Shown: positions 1-10,481, counted from the first letter of the stretch. The stretch is DNA of 64,000 bases from Symbiodinium natans (GCA_905221605.1 CAJNDS010000004.1:1-64000); one strand, 5' to 3'. Made by a program: numbers and translations. The notes: generated from the letters alone by a model not told the origin.

Positions 1-2
1 AG

Positions 3-3000
3 GAGGTCTCTTCGTTTGGTGCCGAGAATTCTGCCATTCAAGGGGAAAAAGAAGCTTCTGGAATAGCTGGAGACACGGATGATCTGAAAAATGAGGCCTG
101 GAGCGCCAATGATGCGCGGGTTGATGCGCCAGATATTACCTGGAGTGCGAAGGAAGCACGGGGTGAGGTGCATGTGGTGGTACGTTCCACGGGCGACTGC
201 AACAATGGGGCGCAGGTCTCCGCAGCAGCTGATGATGGAGGTTCACAGGTGGACGCACTGGTGCAACCTGAAGTTAGCAGCGAGGAACGAAATGACAAGG
301 GCTACACCGGAGCCAATGAGGCAGCTGTGGTCAATGATGGTGGAAATTCTCCTTTGGAGGCCATGGAACCAAAGGAGCCTGCGGTGGAAGAAAGCGTGCC
401 TGCCGTGGATGATCGACTCAATTGCCATGCAGTGGAAGAAGATTTGCCTGCTGCAGAAGGTGAGACAAAGGACTCCAATGATGGGTCCACTCCCATGAAG
501 GGAGAAGCGTTGCCGTCTGGAAGTTCACCGGAAGTCGACACCGAGCGAACTACAGCAGATGAGGCAAAGCCGTTGGCGGAGAAAAAGGGAGATCCTGAAA
601 TCCAGGAGCACAAAAAAGATGAGCTTGTGGGACTCGTGGAGCAGGACGAGCAGTGTGACCCAAAGGTGAAGACAAAGGATGCGCCAGGAGCCGATGATAC
701 AGAGATGGTTTCTGAAGAGCGTGTAAAGAAAGTGCCCCGAGCGGGAGCCTTGGAGTCACCTGGGCCACATTGCTATCAAGAGGGAGATGAGATCATGGGT
801 CTGGTGCGCTGCGTCAATGGGTATGGAGCCTTTTTGGACCATGGGGATATGAATGTATTGATTCCTGCAGAAGGGAACAATGCATATCAGTTCAAGTTTG
901 GTGATACTGTCAATGGAACAGTGAAACGAGTGGAAGATGATGGTACCATAATCTTGGACACCTTTCTGGTTTTGGAAGAGGACGTGGAGGACTCTTCTTC
1001 GACGCTGCGGAAGTGGAAACCCAGCGGCTGGAGTACGTGGTGGACGGATTCATGGTATGCTGGTCAATGGTACCAAGATTCCAACGGTCAATGGGGCTGG
1101 AAACAGGAGGAAGAGCAATGCGATGAAGAGCTTGTGGTACAGGAGTTGTCTTCTGAAGAACGAAAAGAAAGGCAACTTTATGGAGAAAAGATCTACAAAG
1201 CTCTTCTGGAGAATGGAAACGAAGAGGAAGCCTATGTTGGCAAAATTACAGGGATGCTGTTGGGTCGCCCGATGGAAGATTTACAGGAGTGTGTTGCAGA
1301 TCAGGCATTCCTCAATGCGGAAGCTCGGCGCGCGTATGGCATCTTGCAAAATGGTGGTTGGAAGCCTGATGGTACAGAAAGCACAGGCTTGGGGAAGTTA
1401 ACCACTTTTTCCCGAAAACAGTACCACAACGCGCTTTTCGAACTGGCATGCAAAAAAAGGAGATTTTCTCGACCAGTTGTGGGTGAAGCGGTGGCAACGG
1501 TGCTGAGTCAAGGGGAAGATGAGTTTTGGAACGCGCTTTGGTTGGACACCAAGCTATTTTTGCAGGAGCTTGATGGTGCAGTGCAATCCATGAGCAAAAG
1601 GGAGAACAAGCCAATGGAAGCCTACATGGATCCTGACCAGTACAAAAAGGCTTACATGACACCAAAGACGGTGTTGTCACCTGGTTACAGCAAGCTGTGC
1701 AGGTTCTTCAATAAGGGAAGGTGTCGCAATGGCGATGGGTGTCCCTATGAGCATCGTCGGTACGGTGAAGGTTGGCCAGAAGGGGGGTCAACTGATCCAA
1801 AGAATAGCCAAGAAGCCGATGATGAGGACGGGAACATCGGTGACCCTCCCACAGAGGAAGGTACAGTGGATGAGGCACAGCAGGAGCGGGAGGATTTAGC
1901 CTTCCGGGCCAAGTGCAATTTTGGCAAAGGTGCATCAAAGGGTGAGCCTACGTCGGGTGAGCCAAAAGGTCGTCTGTGTCTGTATTACAATCAAGGTGGT
2001 TGTAAATATGGGACTACATGCAGGTATCTTCACAACGATGACATAGCATTGGAAGGGACTTGGGAGCCCGGCAAAGCTTGGGACAATGCTTCCAGGAAGT
2101 CACTAAGGGACGCAGGGTTCCACCATTGCTGTTTCGATTATTACCTCAGAGGACGTTGCCGGAAAGGGTTAAATTTCTGCAAGTACTCCCATGACGAGAT
2201 GTCAGAGGAGCGGTTGTCGCTCCTGAAACACTTGGTACAGGTGGCCAATCAGGTCCGGTTTGAAAAAGAGAGAGGATGGGAGCTTACGGATAGAAGCACT
2301 TTTCAGCCACCTGCGAGTGGGGGAGCTGAATCTTCCTCATCCTCGGCACCAAAAGCGCTGCAAATGACCAATGTATCACAAAAAGATGGTGAAAAAGGTA
2401 TTCTGGATGAAGTAGAAGCTGATGAGCAAAAGAATTCGGTGGCTGCATCCACTAGTACTCAGCTTCACAATCCGGAGAAGCCGATTGAAAATTGGATGGC
2501 TCGCAACGCACACCTGTGGGTGTATACCCCTCATGTAAGTGAGGTGATGATTACGCTTGGTGTGACCAATGTGTCGGATTTGCATGAGTTCATCTTTGTG
2601 GAAGATTTGGTTGACAAAGGGATCAACAAAGTGACCGCATGCAAAATTCTGCAATTGGTGGGTGAGGTCCGATATCGACCGGGAGGACCGGAAAAGGCAG
2701 TTCCTTCTGATGCATCTGTACGGGTACAACAATCTTCTGGGAACAAAGGGACTGGAAGAGAGGCGGTGCGAACCCTCACTCAGGTGCGTGAAGCTGAAGA
2801 CTCCGGTGCAAAAACTATGCCGAGAGGTTCCTATCGGGAGCTTTTTGATAAGGTCAGGTACCGGGATGGTTGGACGCTTGCGCAGAGGTCTCCGTTGTGC
2901 GTACAGAAGCTGCGGTTGGTGGGAGTTGGAATGCCGCCGGTGAATCCACCAACGAAAAAGTATCGGTCAAGATCAAACCCTGTAAGAAGGGGAAGGCCCT

Positions 3001-6000
3001 TGCTGGACAAAAAACAGGTGCGACAGGTGCCACGATCTCGGTCACAACGACGAGTGCAACTGGCGGAAGTGGTGGAAAAACCGAAGCCACTGGAGCCGGT
3101 GAAACCTCGTGGTGGTTTGTCGTATCCATTCAGCAGAGCGTGGGCAGATGTGGTGGATGATGATGACCAGGCGGAGGCTTTGGTCTCGTATGCCGCTGCC
3201 TCAAGCGATTCAAGCGAGGAGGAGACCAATGCGGTACAACGCCTGAAGGAACTCTTTTTGCAAGAAAGGGATTCGTGGAGAACTGCGAGTCGTGGCAATG
3301 TTCCACAAAGTGGTTCTTCAGGCTCCAATGATGGGCCGAAAAAATCGGTTCACCTTGGCGAAGGGCGCGACAAAGCGTCGCGGGGGGAGACCCGCCAAGA
3401 AGTGACTTCACAAGTTTTTTCGCTACCACAACCTTCTCGTCGAGCTGAACGGTCTCAAAAAAGAACAAGGGATGGTTCAGTTCTGGTTGGTTCGCTGGCG
3501 GTGGGCTCCACGGATGAGGTTTTACCTGGGCAAGGTGCTGCTGGACAGGTGAATGTCTCTGAAAGCGCTCAAGTTCTTCCTGGGCATGAAGTGGCTGGAC
3601 AGGAGACGGCGCCGGAAGGAGCAGTACAGATTTCTGGCGAGGAGACCGACCAAAAAGAAGGAGAAGGCGGGAGCAATGATCTCCGTGGTAATGATGCGAA
3701 GATGTTGGATGGTGGTCCGGTGAGGAGTGACCTTCAGCAATTGCTGGTGAAAGGCCTTCTGACTCGAATTTATTGGAAGGTTGCAGTTGGCAAGTTGCAA
3801 ATGGGGCAAAGAGATTGCCAAAAAGGGTCCAATAAGATGGATCGAAATTTGGTTATTAGCATGTCATCCGAGGGTGCAAGCGAACAGGATGAGAACCTGG
3901 CACTGGAGGACGATGCTGATCAGTCAATGGGAGACGGTGCACTGGTTATGGTGTATGATCCAGGAACGCTGATCCAGTCGCCAACAACTGATTGGGTTAT
4001 GCGTCGCGGTCTGACCGATCGTACCGTCTGGCCAGCAATGGCGCACCTGGCACAGAGGATATGTGCTGAAATGGTTCAAGTGGATGAAATGAATGCCCAG
4101 CTAGGGACTGGAACACTCCTTTTTCAAAGGAGAGATCAAGGACATTATACTGACCTGCATCATTCGTTCCATGACAACCCGTGCTTGCCGGCGGTGGGGA
4201 ATTACCCTCTTTCGGTGATGGGTACCTTGTTGTCTCCTGGTCTGGAAGGGGAATTCAAGAATACGGACAAGTTTGGTACTGCTATGGAGGCAATTGCCTA
4301 TGATTGGAGCCGCAGTCCAGGCATGGAAGTTCATATTGAACTTATGGCGAGGGTAGCCAAAATGGTTCACCCATTCCTGAATCTGGGAGCACAAGGGTCG
4401 GTGATGGTTTCAGAATTTCTCTGGCAGCGCGGGAGGGCTCGGTTGATGGAGTTTCTTCAAGCGGCGACTTGTGCGGACCAATTGGAGGCTCTCTGGAGAA
4501 GGATGGACGACGATGCGGATGAGGAGGTGGATCCTTCGACAGCGATGCTGGAAGTTCTTGGACTAGAGGATGCGGTGCTTGATCAAGGGAACAATGAATC
4601 CCTTATTCCCATTGAAGATGCTGGAGGTGAGACAAGCGGTGACACTGGAGGGAAGGGCAAAGCGCCAGAAGTTTCTCCGGAAGAGGAGAAATCCAGTGGG
4701 TCATCCAGACTGGCGGACACAAGGATTTTCTTGTGGTCAGTGTACTCCCGCGTGGCTTCGAATTTCTCTATGCAGGACCGCACTACTGGTAAGATCTTTG
4801 ACAGCACCAAAGGATATCCTGGTGAAGGACCAAACAAAGATGACAATCCTTCCTCTAAGGGGAACTTTCCCTGGATTTCAGAAGACTACCTTGACGAAGT
4901 GGTGTCAAAAAAGATGGAAAGGTCTTCAGAGATGGATGGGTTTGTTCCGGGAAGTGAGGGATCATTGGAAAAGGTAGAGGTGGAGAATGTCACTGCCTCT
5001 AAAATTCTTATGGCTCTTTGGAAGAAGGGACATAGAGTTGGGTTTAGAAGGTTGCGTCGTTTGAATGCATCTGGATGCAAGGTTGGAGCAATGAAACGTC
5101 CAATCAAAAGGGTGCAGAAGATTGGCGCTAGGAAGGCCTTCATGAAGATGTTCAATGTTTTTGGATCGTCTCAGCATGGCTCAGGAGTTGGCGGAAAACC
5201 GATCATGAAGGTGGTAGGACAAAGGCCAGGTTTTCCAGCTGTACTCCAAGCACCAAATACTGATAGCACGTCGGGTGAAGGGAGCAGTCCCCAGGTACAT
5301 GGCAATGTTCATGTAGAGCACAGTCGCCCTATGGACCGGTATGAGGCAGAGCGCTTGGAGAAGAGGAAGAAGGGTTTCTGCTATTGGTTTGGCAAAGGGA
5401 AAGATCGCTGCAAATTTGGTGACGACTGCAAATTCATCCATTCCGAAGATGATGTGGTGCTACATTCATATTGGTGCAAATACTATGTGGCAGGGAGAGA
5501 ATGTTTCGCTGGAAAGGATTGTGGGTTCTCGCATGATGCAACTGGTGTGAGGTGCGTCCAGTTTGCTCGGTCTGGGAAGTGTCGATTTGGTGACAGGTGT
5601 GTCTTCGAGCATGGTGTTCCGTTGGAAAAACAGAGGCCAAGGTCTCCAAGGACGCCCCCAAGGGATGGTCCAAGGAGAAAGTCTGGTGCAAATGGTGGAG
5701 AAAAGGAGATCCCTCCTGAACAGTTCGATGATGATGAGGAGGATTTTATGGTTTATGACGAAGAGACCAAGATGACGGAACTGTTGATGGAGGCGATTTC
5801 ATTTCTCTCCGGTGGCAAGCCAGATTTGGCTCGAGCAGAGGCGGACCCATTGTTCAAACTCCTGAAGTTCACTGGAGATGCTGACCAAATGGATCAAGTA
5901 TGGGTTTCGTGGACCACTGAAATGTTGTCAGTGCTGGAACTTCTCGAAGTAGTGAAGTCGTATGATGTTTCGCTCGCGGAGGTGGAAGAATGGGTCAATG

Positions 6001-6617
6001 ACCTGAGGATATGGTATGAGCGAGCCAATTTGGGAGAAGAAAAGGATCCCAAAAAAGGGAAAAAGAGGTCCCTAGAAGGGGAGTCCAGCAAAGATATTCC
6101 TGCCGAAAAAGAAGTGGTTGAGACTTCGGAGACGGAGGTTGCCGTTGAGGAGGAGAAGAAAAAGGTAAAAAAGAAGAGGAAAGCTGCAGCTATCGAAGAT
6201 CCTTACACTCTCATGGTTCCAAAGCCGAAGAAGATGCCGACGATCATTGAGAAGGGTGGATCAACATCCAATGTGGTGGCTTCTGCAGTGGAAAAATCCT
6301 CGAAGACGCGCACAAAGTCAAATGTCGGTGGAAAGACAAAGAAGAAGGAGAAAAGTCAGAGTCCCAAAAAAGAAGAGGTGGTAATGGTGCAAGATCCTGA
6401 GGAAAAGGATCGTCCATCCGATGCGGAGGCACCAGGGTCTGCCAATGCGAATGAAGAGCTGGGTCAATCTTGCCAGGCGATTGAGGACGCAAAGAGAGAA
6501 GGATTGGTATCCTCAATTCAAAGGGGCATACAGGATCCTATTCTTACGATTTCGGACCTGGAGTATATTCTGCTGCAACTTCACCTCAAGATTGCCAACA
6601 ATCGGAAAAAGAAGTGA
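3..6617 (+). CDS. Large CCCH zinc-finger protein with S1-like domain, 5'-truncated
   Basis: The frame is open from base 3, so the protein continues beyond the left edge. The first start-like codon in frame is a GTG at 168, an unlikely eukaryotic start. Residues here are counted from that GTG (2149 aa). Residues ~205-266 resemble an S1/OB RNA-binding fold (GDEIMGLVRCVNGYGAF). Six CCCH fingers form two triplets: ~510-530 (C-x7-C-x5-C-x3-H), ~603-623 (same spacing), ~653-676 (C-x8-C-x6-C-x3-H), then ~1737-1760, ~1769-1790 and ~1795-1816 (C-x8/9-C-x5-C-x3-H). The rest is mostly charged and probably disordered, with a Lys-rich C-terminus ending in NNRKKK. A role in RNA binding is inferred. No RT, integrase, protease or kinase motif was seen. 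With 6.6 kb free of introns and repeats it is unlike its neighbours; it could be a retrocopy or the first ORF of a mobile element. Confidence 0.85.
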   Translation, partial: EVSSFGAENSAIQGEKEASGIAGDTDDLKNEAWSANDARVDAPDITWSAKEARGEVHVVVRSTGDCNNGAQVSAAADDGGSQVDALVQPEVSSEERNDKGYTGANEAAVVNDGGNSPLEAMEPKEPAVEESVPAVDDRLNCHAVEEDLPAAEGETKDSNDGSTPMKGEALPSGSSPEVDTERTTADEAKPLAEKKGDPEIQEHKKDELVGLVEQDEQCDPKVKTKDAPGADDTEMVSEERVKKVPRAGALESPGPHCYQEGDEIMGLVRCVNGYGAFLDHGDMNVLIPAEGNNAYQFKFGDTVNGTVKRVEDDGTIILDTFLVLEEDVEDSSSTLRKWKPSGWSTWWTDSWYAGQWYQDSNGQWGWKQEEEQCDEELVVQELSSEERKERQLYGEKIYKALLENGNEEEAYVGKITGMLLGRPMEDLQECVADQAFLNAEARRAYGILQNGGWKPDGTESTGLGKLTTFSRKQYHNALFELACKKRRFSRPVVGEAVATVLSQGEDEFWNALWLDTKLFLQELDGAVQSMSKRENKPMEAYMDPDQYKKAYMTPKTVLSPGYSKLCRFFNKGRCRNGDGCPYEHRRYGEGWPEGGSTDPKNSQEADDEDGNIGDPPTEEGTVDEAQQEREDLAFRAKCNFGKGASKGEPTSGEPKGRLCLYYNQGGCKYGTTCRYLHNDDIALEGTWEPGKAWDNASRKSLRDAGFHHCCFDYYLRGRCRKGLNFCKYSHDEMSEERLSLLKHLVQVANQVRFEKERGWELTDRSTFQPPASGGAESSSSSAPKALQMTNVSQKDGEKGILDEVEADEQKNSVAASTSTQLHNPEKPIENWMARNAHLWVYTPHVSEVMITLGVTNVSDLHEFIFVEDLVDKGINKVTACKILQLVGEVRYRPGGPEKAVPSDASVRVQQSSGNKGTGREAVRTLTQVREAEDSGAKTMPRGSYRELFDKVRYRDGWTLAQRSPLCVQKLRLVGVGMPPVNPPTKKYRSRSNPVRRGRPLLDKKQVRQVPRSRSQRRVQLAEVVEKPKPLEPVKPRGGLSYPFSRAWADVVDDDDQAEALVSYAAASSDSSEEETNAVQRLKELFLQERDSWRTASRGNVPQSGSSGSNDGPKKSVHLGEGRDKASRGETRQEVTSQVFSLPQPSRRAERSQKRTRDGSVLVGSLAVGSTDEVLPGQGAAGQVNVSESAQVLPGHEVAGQETAPEGAVQISGEETDQKEGEGGSNDLRGNDAKMLDGGPVRSDLQQLLVKGLLTRIYWKVAVGKLQMGQRDCQKGSNKMDRNLVISMSSEGASEQDENLALEDDADQSMGDGALVMVYDPGTLIQSPTTDWVMRRGLTDRTVWPAMAHLAQRICAEMVQVDEMNAQLGTGTLLFQRRDQGHYTDLHHSFHDNPCLPAVGNYPLSVMGTLLSPGLEGEFKNTDKFGTAMEAIAYDWSRSPGMEVHIELMARVAKMVHPFLNLGAQGSVMVSEFLWQRGRARLMEFLQAATCADQLEALWRRMDDDADEEVDPSTAMLEVLGLEDAVLDQGNNESLIPIEDAGGETSGDTGGKGKAPEVSPEEEKSSGSSRLADTRIFLWSVYSRVASNFSMQDRTTGKIFDSTKGYPGEGPNKDDNPSSKGNFPWISEDYLDEVVSKKMERSSEMDGFVPGSEGSLEKVEVENVTASKILMALWKKGHRVGFRRLRRLNASGCKVGAMKRPIKRVQKIGARKAFMKMFNVFGSSQHGSGVGGKPIMKVVGQRPGFPAVLQAPNTDSTSGEGSSPQVHGNVHVEHSRPMDRYEAERLEKRKKGFCYWFGKGKDRCKFGDDCKFIHSEDDVVLHSYWCKYYVAGRECFAGKDCGFSHDATGVRCVQFARSGKCRFGDRCVFEHGVPLEKQRPRSPRTPPRDGPRRKSGANGGEKEIPPEQFDDDEEDFMVYDEETKMTELLMEAISFLSGGKPDLARAEADPLFKLLKFTGDADQMDQVWVSWTTEMLSVLELLEVVKSYDVSLAEVEEWVNDLRIWYERANLGEEKDPKKGKKRSLEGESSKDIPAEKEVVETSETEVAVEEEKKKVKKKRKAAAIEDPYTLMVPKPKKMPTIIEKGGSTSNVVASAVEKSSKTRTKSNVGGKTKKKEKSQSPKKEEVVMVQDPEEKDRPSDAEAPGSANANEELGQSCQAIEDAKREGLVSSIQRGIQDPILTISDLEYILLQLHLKIANNRKKK

Positions 6618-7274
6618 TTGGATGGTATGGATGAAGGGATGGTTTTTCTCTTTCTGGAGACCGGTGCGCTGGAACAGCCAATGTGCTGACAATGTGGTGG
6701 TTACTATTAAGGGTATGGAAATCCCTGATAGTAGGAGTCAGTAGCTTTTCGCGTAGCGAAGACCACGGTTTGTGGTGAAGAAGGCCAAGGAGTCTTCAGT
6801 GATGAGAGGATCAAGGTGAAAAAAGATTCTCTATGGGTAGTAGGTTAGCCAATGTGCTATAATTCCGTCCTGGAAGACGTTAAACCACAATTTGCATTTC
6901 AAGCAGCTGGCTGCTGCCGTAATGGCAGTTTTTGGCCAAAAGATCTGCATCTCCAATGTGTCCTAGGAAATCCTAGGACAGGGGGAGTGCGGAGCTGCAA
7001 TTGGTATTGTAGAAAGGAGTTAGTGTTGGAAGTTGGAAGGGTTAATGAACCCGGTAATCGTATTTGGCTCAAGATGGGCTTGAACAGAAAGCCACAAGTT
7101 CAAAAAGTAGTGCCTGGGTTCTTAGGGTTTGGTAAGGGTGTGGATTCCTTCCCCCTTTCCTTCCCCCCTGGGTTGCTCTTATCCGTGTTCTTGGTTGTTT
7201 CTTGGTTCGATCTGGGAAATATAAGTTCAGGGCGATTAGGGGAGTTGATTTCCTTCCTTGGTTGTCCCCCCGTA
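6618..7274 (+). other. 3' flank of the CCCH ORF
   Basis: About 650 nt without telomeric tracts. It holds a small palindrome (CCTAGGAAATCCTAGG, 6961-6976), pyrimidine runs near 7147-7170, and an open frame 6852-7280 with no recognised domain. CCCTAAA repeats start at 7274. Probably 3' UTR or the 3' part of an element; no AATAAA signal was recognised. Confidence 0.4.
7053..7074 (+). other. Possible spliced-leader relic
   Basis: The bases TTTGGCTCAAG match the last 11 nt of the conserved dinoflagellate spliced leader and are followed directly by ATG GGC. Upstream bases do not match the leader, so chance is quite possible. Confidence 0.2.
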
Positions 7275-7314
7275 CCCTAAACCCTAAACCCTAAACCCTA
7301 AGCCTAAGCTGCAG

Positions 7315-7390
7315 CGCCTAAATGGTGTAGGACTGAGCACTGGCGGCACCGGGGCCCGAACCGCTGGGGGCCCCTGCGATTCTGGGGGGG
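7315..7390 (+). CDS. Candidate exon between opposite telomeric tracts
   Basis: GC-rich island after a CCCTAAA tract and a CTGCAG acceptor, followed by a GTGTAC donor and TTTAGGG. One frame is open (Gly/Thr-rich). No family recognised; supported only by position and composition. Confidence 0.25.
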
Positions 7391-7649
7391 GTGTACGGGT
7401 TTAGGGTTTATGGCTTAGGGTTTAGGGTTGCTTTAGGGCGTTAGGATTGTTTAGGGTTTGGGGTTGTTTTAGGGCGTTAGGATTGTTTAAGGTTCTGGAG
7501 TTTAGGGTTCGATGGTGATTTTGGCGTACTGCGGTTTCATGCAGGGTTTTTGGGTTTGTGGTTCCGGGGATTTTAGGGTTTTAGTGTCGTGGGGTTGTTT
7601 TCGGGATTCTAGGGCTTAGGGTTCAGGGTGTCGAGTGCCTGTGAGAGAG

Positions 7650-7667
7650 AGAGAGAGAGAGAGAGAG
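7650..7667. repeat. (GA)n microsatellite
   Basis: Pure GA dinucleotide run inside degenerate telomeric sequence. Confidence 0.9.
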
Positions 7668-7729
7668 CCCTAAGCCCGAAAACCCCAATCCGGTTTCAAA
7701 GCCGGGTTCTGGGGCTTGAGGGTTTTGGG

Positions 7730-7834
7730 TTGGGATGTTCTCCCTTATTCTAAGAGTTTTTCATAGGGAATGATTATAATAGGGGGTACTATAGTCCCTA
7801 CTATGGACTGTTAGTATAAGGGGGAACATCCCAA
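7730..7834. mobile_element. MITE family B, full copy
   Basis: Nearly perfect palindrome of about 100 bp with ends TTGGGATGTTC and GAACATCCCAA, and inner arms around a TATAATAGGGGGTACTATAG centre. Same family as copies near 22.7, 28.9, 32.3, 53.1, 58.9 and 61.9 kb. It has no coding capacity. Confidence 0.8.
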
Positions 7835-7860
7835 ACCCTAAGCCCTAAACCCTACACCCT

Positions 7861-7922
7861 AAGTACTCCTAGGGGGACTATAATCCCTACTAGGGACTGT
7901 TAGAAAAAGGGGGAACATCCGA
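7861..7922. mobile_element. MITE family B, right-half fragment
   Basis: Carries only the right arm (ACTGTTAGAAAAAGGGGGAACATCC), about 30 bp after the full copy; the left arm is missing. Confidence 0.6.
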
Positions 7923-7940
7923 AGTGTTGGGGCTTCAAGC

Positions 7941-8042
7941 TACAGTTTGTTTAAGAACCCCCCAAAAATCATTAATATTCTTCCTTTAAGGGCAATAAGG
8001 GGATTATTCTTTTTTCGGGGGTTCTTAAGCAAATGGTAGTAA
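7941..8042. mobile_element. MITE family E
   Basis: Inverted ends GTTTAAGAACCCCC and GGGGGTTCTTAAGC around an AT-rich centre (ATTAATATTCTTCC...). Related copies lie near 33.2, 45.4 and 60.3 kb. Confidence 0.7.
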
Positions 8043-8329
8043 GGGCTCTTGGCTTTCAGTGCCCTCGTGCAGAAATTTTCGGGTCTTGGCTCCGGTTCTC
8101 TGAACTAGGCTGCTGATGCGTTCTGCTTGTCCGGAAATGCTGTTTCATTTTGATTTATTTGCTTAGTTGGTTGTATTTCATAAGGAGCCACCGAAATGAC
8201 AACAATGTAGGTTTGTCATGGGATTCAGGGAGCAGTTGAGGTGAGAAGCAGAACGCGGTTGCACTTGGGAACCCTGCAAAGCACTACACCTCGCCCCCCA
8301 GGAGAGGCTTCTGAGCCCGCCCCTACACT

Positions 8330-8428
8330 TATAGGGTTCTTTAGGGAGGGGTGCTTCAAGGGTGGTTGTAAGCCAGGGTTCCCTAATACTCCCAACTCCC
8401 TACCATGATCCCCCGTCCCTTATATAAT
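8330..8428. mobile_element. Repeat family F copy
   Basis: GGTTCCCTAATACTCCC-type segment ending in a CCCTTATA stretch. The same ordered motif recurs near 25.7, 36.8 and 38.6 kb. Terminal repeats are poorly defined. Confidence 0.5.
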
Positions 8429-8430
8429 GC

Positions 8431-8502
8431 GGTTTAGGGTTTAGGGTTTAGGGTTTAGGGTTTAGGGTTTAGGGTTTAGGGTTTAGGGTTTAGGGTTTAG
8501 GG
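8431..8502 (+). repeat. Uninterrupted (TTTAGGG)n array, about 10 copies
   Basis: Perfect heptamer tandem array, among the cleaner G-rich-strand arrays in the window. Confidence 0.95.
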
Positions 8503-8711
8503 CCTCAAAGCCCCTCTTCATCTAAGGGTAATGGTGTGGTTCCCTATGGGTTGGAAAAGGGTACGAACATGTGAACCCATTTTGTGTTCTCAAATTAGCC
8601 CATACTAAGGGCATGTATCTACCCTAAGATGTCACGAGCCAACCCTAACTCCTAAACCCTAACTCCTAAAGCTCTTCAAAGCCCCTCTTCACGAACCTCC
8701 CGTGAAGTCAG

Positions 8712-8791
8712 GTCACCTACGGCACCGTGGGGCGGGATCGTTCCTCCAGCTCCGGGCTTGGATCATGTGTCAGGTCCTGGCATTGAGAGTT
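8712..8791 (+). CDS. Candidate exon
   Basis: GC-rich island with an AG acceptor at 8710-8711 and a GTTAGGG donor. The frame opening SPTAPWGG is uninterrupted and Pro/Gly-rich. Tentative. Confidence 0.25.
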
Positions 8792-9065
8792 GTTAGGGTT
8801 TTTACGGTTTTAGGGTTTTAGGGTTTTGGGGTTTTAGGGTTTTAGGGTTTAGGGTTTTTAGGGTTTTTAGGGTTTTTAGGGTTTTAGGGTTTAGGGTAGC
8901 CCTTCGACCCTAAACCCTTAAGCCCTAAATCCTTAGAAACCCGAAAGCACCTTGACCCTGATCTTGAAAGGGGTGGCGAAAAAGAAGAACCTTCACACCC
9001 TTAGCCTTAGCCCCTAAAGCCCTTCAACCCTAAGCCCTCAAACCCTTCAGCCCTAAACCCCCCTC

Positions 9066-9263
9066 CCAAACCCTAAAATTCTAAAACCCTAAAATTCCTA
9101 AAACCCTAAAACCCTAAAACCCTAAAATCCTAAAACCCTAAAACCCTAAAACCCTAAAACCCTAAAACCCTAAAACCCTAAAACCCTAAAATCCTAAAAC
9201 CCTAAAACCCTAAAACCCTAAAACCCTAAAATCCTAAAATCCCTAAAACCCTAAAACCCTAAG
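9066..9263 (-). repeat. Variant array CCCTAAAA (TTTTAGGG), about 23 copies
   Basis: An 8-base variant with an extra A, homogeneous over almost 200 bp. This suggests local expansion of a mutated unit, not telomerase addition of the canonical heptamer. Confidence 0.9.
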
Positions 9264-9318
9264 CCAACCCTTCAGTCCTAAAGCTTGGCTACATGCTGAG
9301 GCCCAGATGCACGGATCT

Positions 9319-9378
9319 CCAGCCCTTGCATGTCGCCAGCTCGGCCGGGGTCACTCTGGGCTCACAAGGAAGGCTAGG
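9319..9378 (+). CDS. Candidate exon
   Basis: Non-repetitive GC-rich island between a CCCTAAA block and TTTAGGG. More than one acceptor and frame are possible; low certainty. Confidence 0.2.
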
Positions 9379-10481
9379 GTTTAGGGTGTAGGGTTTAGGG
9401 TTTAGAGGTTAGGGTATAGGGTTTAGGGTTTAGGGTTTAGGCAAAACGGGTTTGGAGCTCGTTTTTGGTGTTTCGTGCCATGTTTGTATGGGGCTTTTGG
9501 GTGTTTTTTCCGGTGCTTTCGGACATTTCTTGGCATGCTCGCCTCGTGGATTGCTGTCAGCGGTTTGTTGCCGGCGCTTGGAGGCTAGAATGCTGCAGTT
9601 TAGGGTTTAGGGTTTAGGGTTTGGGGTTCAGGGTTCAGGGTTCAGGGATGTGTGTTGCGGGTGCTCTGCATAAGATCCATGTCCAGTCCCTAGACTCCAA
9701 GCCCTAAACGCTGCAGGGTTGGGCCGTGCGAGTATGGAGTTTCAGAAATTCGGGGTGCCTTATTGGGGTCCTCATTATAAGGGAATCTTCATATGGGGAT
9801 CTATAGTGGGGGTCCCCTATTTTCGTAAACCCCCACATGCAAATCGGTGACAGGGTTTTTGTTCGGGGTAGCCCCGGAGGGCAGCTTGAGGGTTCAGTAG
9901 AACTGCCAGCAAGGTTACAAGGTGGCTTCCGAAGCATCCTATTTATTGACTTCTGCACTTCTACCGTATACAGTATACCCATGAGCTATGTAGGGTTAAC
10001 CCTAAACCCGTAACCCTAAACCTACTGTAGAAAGACGGGCGGGTGGCCACGTGTCAAGAGCTTTGGCTTATGGGTTTGGGAGGGATGTCCCCCCCGAGTG
10101 TGCTCATTTATGCATGAGCCCAACAGCTTGCTGAAAAGAGTAGGCTAGGGTGTGGGCGAATTATGGCTATACTTCAGGCTTCTAGGTAGGCCCCTGAGAT
10201 AGTTGTTTTTTTGTTCCCCCTTGTTGGGTTTATTGGGTTTCAGGGGATCATATTCAGGAATTAAATACTTTTTCAAAGGGTTTTAAGGGCCGTCCGAGGT
10301 TTTGGTGAAGTTGCTTACCACCGAAGGTTTCTTTTGAAATTCAGGTTTAGATGTGGAAAATAGGTGTCAACATCAAGGAGCTTCAGTCGGGGGTTGACTA
10401 TCTCACGGCTTGGGGTTTAGGGTTTAGGGTTGAGGGTTTAGGGTTTATCTGTTGCTCTCCGCCCCGTCCTTGGCGTTGCAG
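9379..10481. other. Intergenic or intronic stretch, telomeric tracts and unique DNA
   Basis: TTTAGGG tracts (9379-9440, 9600-9640) and otherwise unique AT/GT-rich sequence. No motif-bearing frame was found; the 9704-9982 minus-strand frame has no recognisable feature. Confidence 0.5.

Noticed and set aside
168-170. GTG as the start codon of the large CCCH protein
   Set aside because: The frame is open upstream to base 3, and GTG starts are not expected in eukaryotes; the gene is treated as cut by the window edge.
168-6617. LTR or LINE polymerase polyprotein
   Set aside because: No reverse transcriptase (YxDD), integrase, RNase H or protease motif was seen in the ORF; a gag/ORF1-like role remains only a hypothesis.
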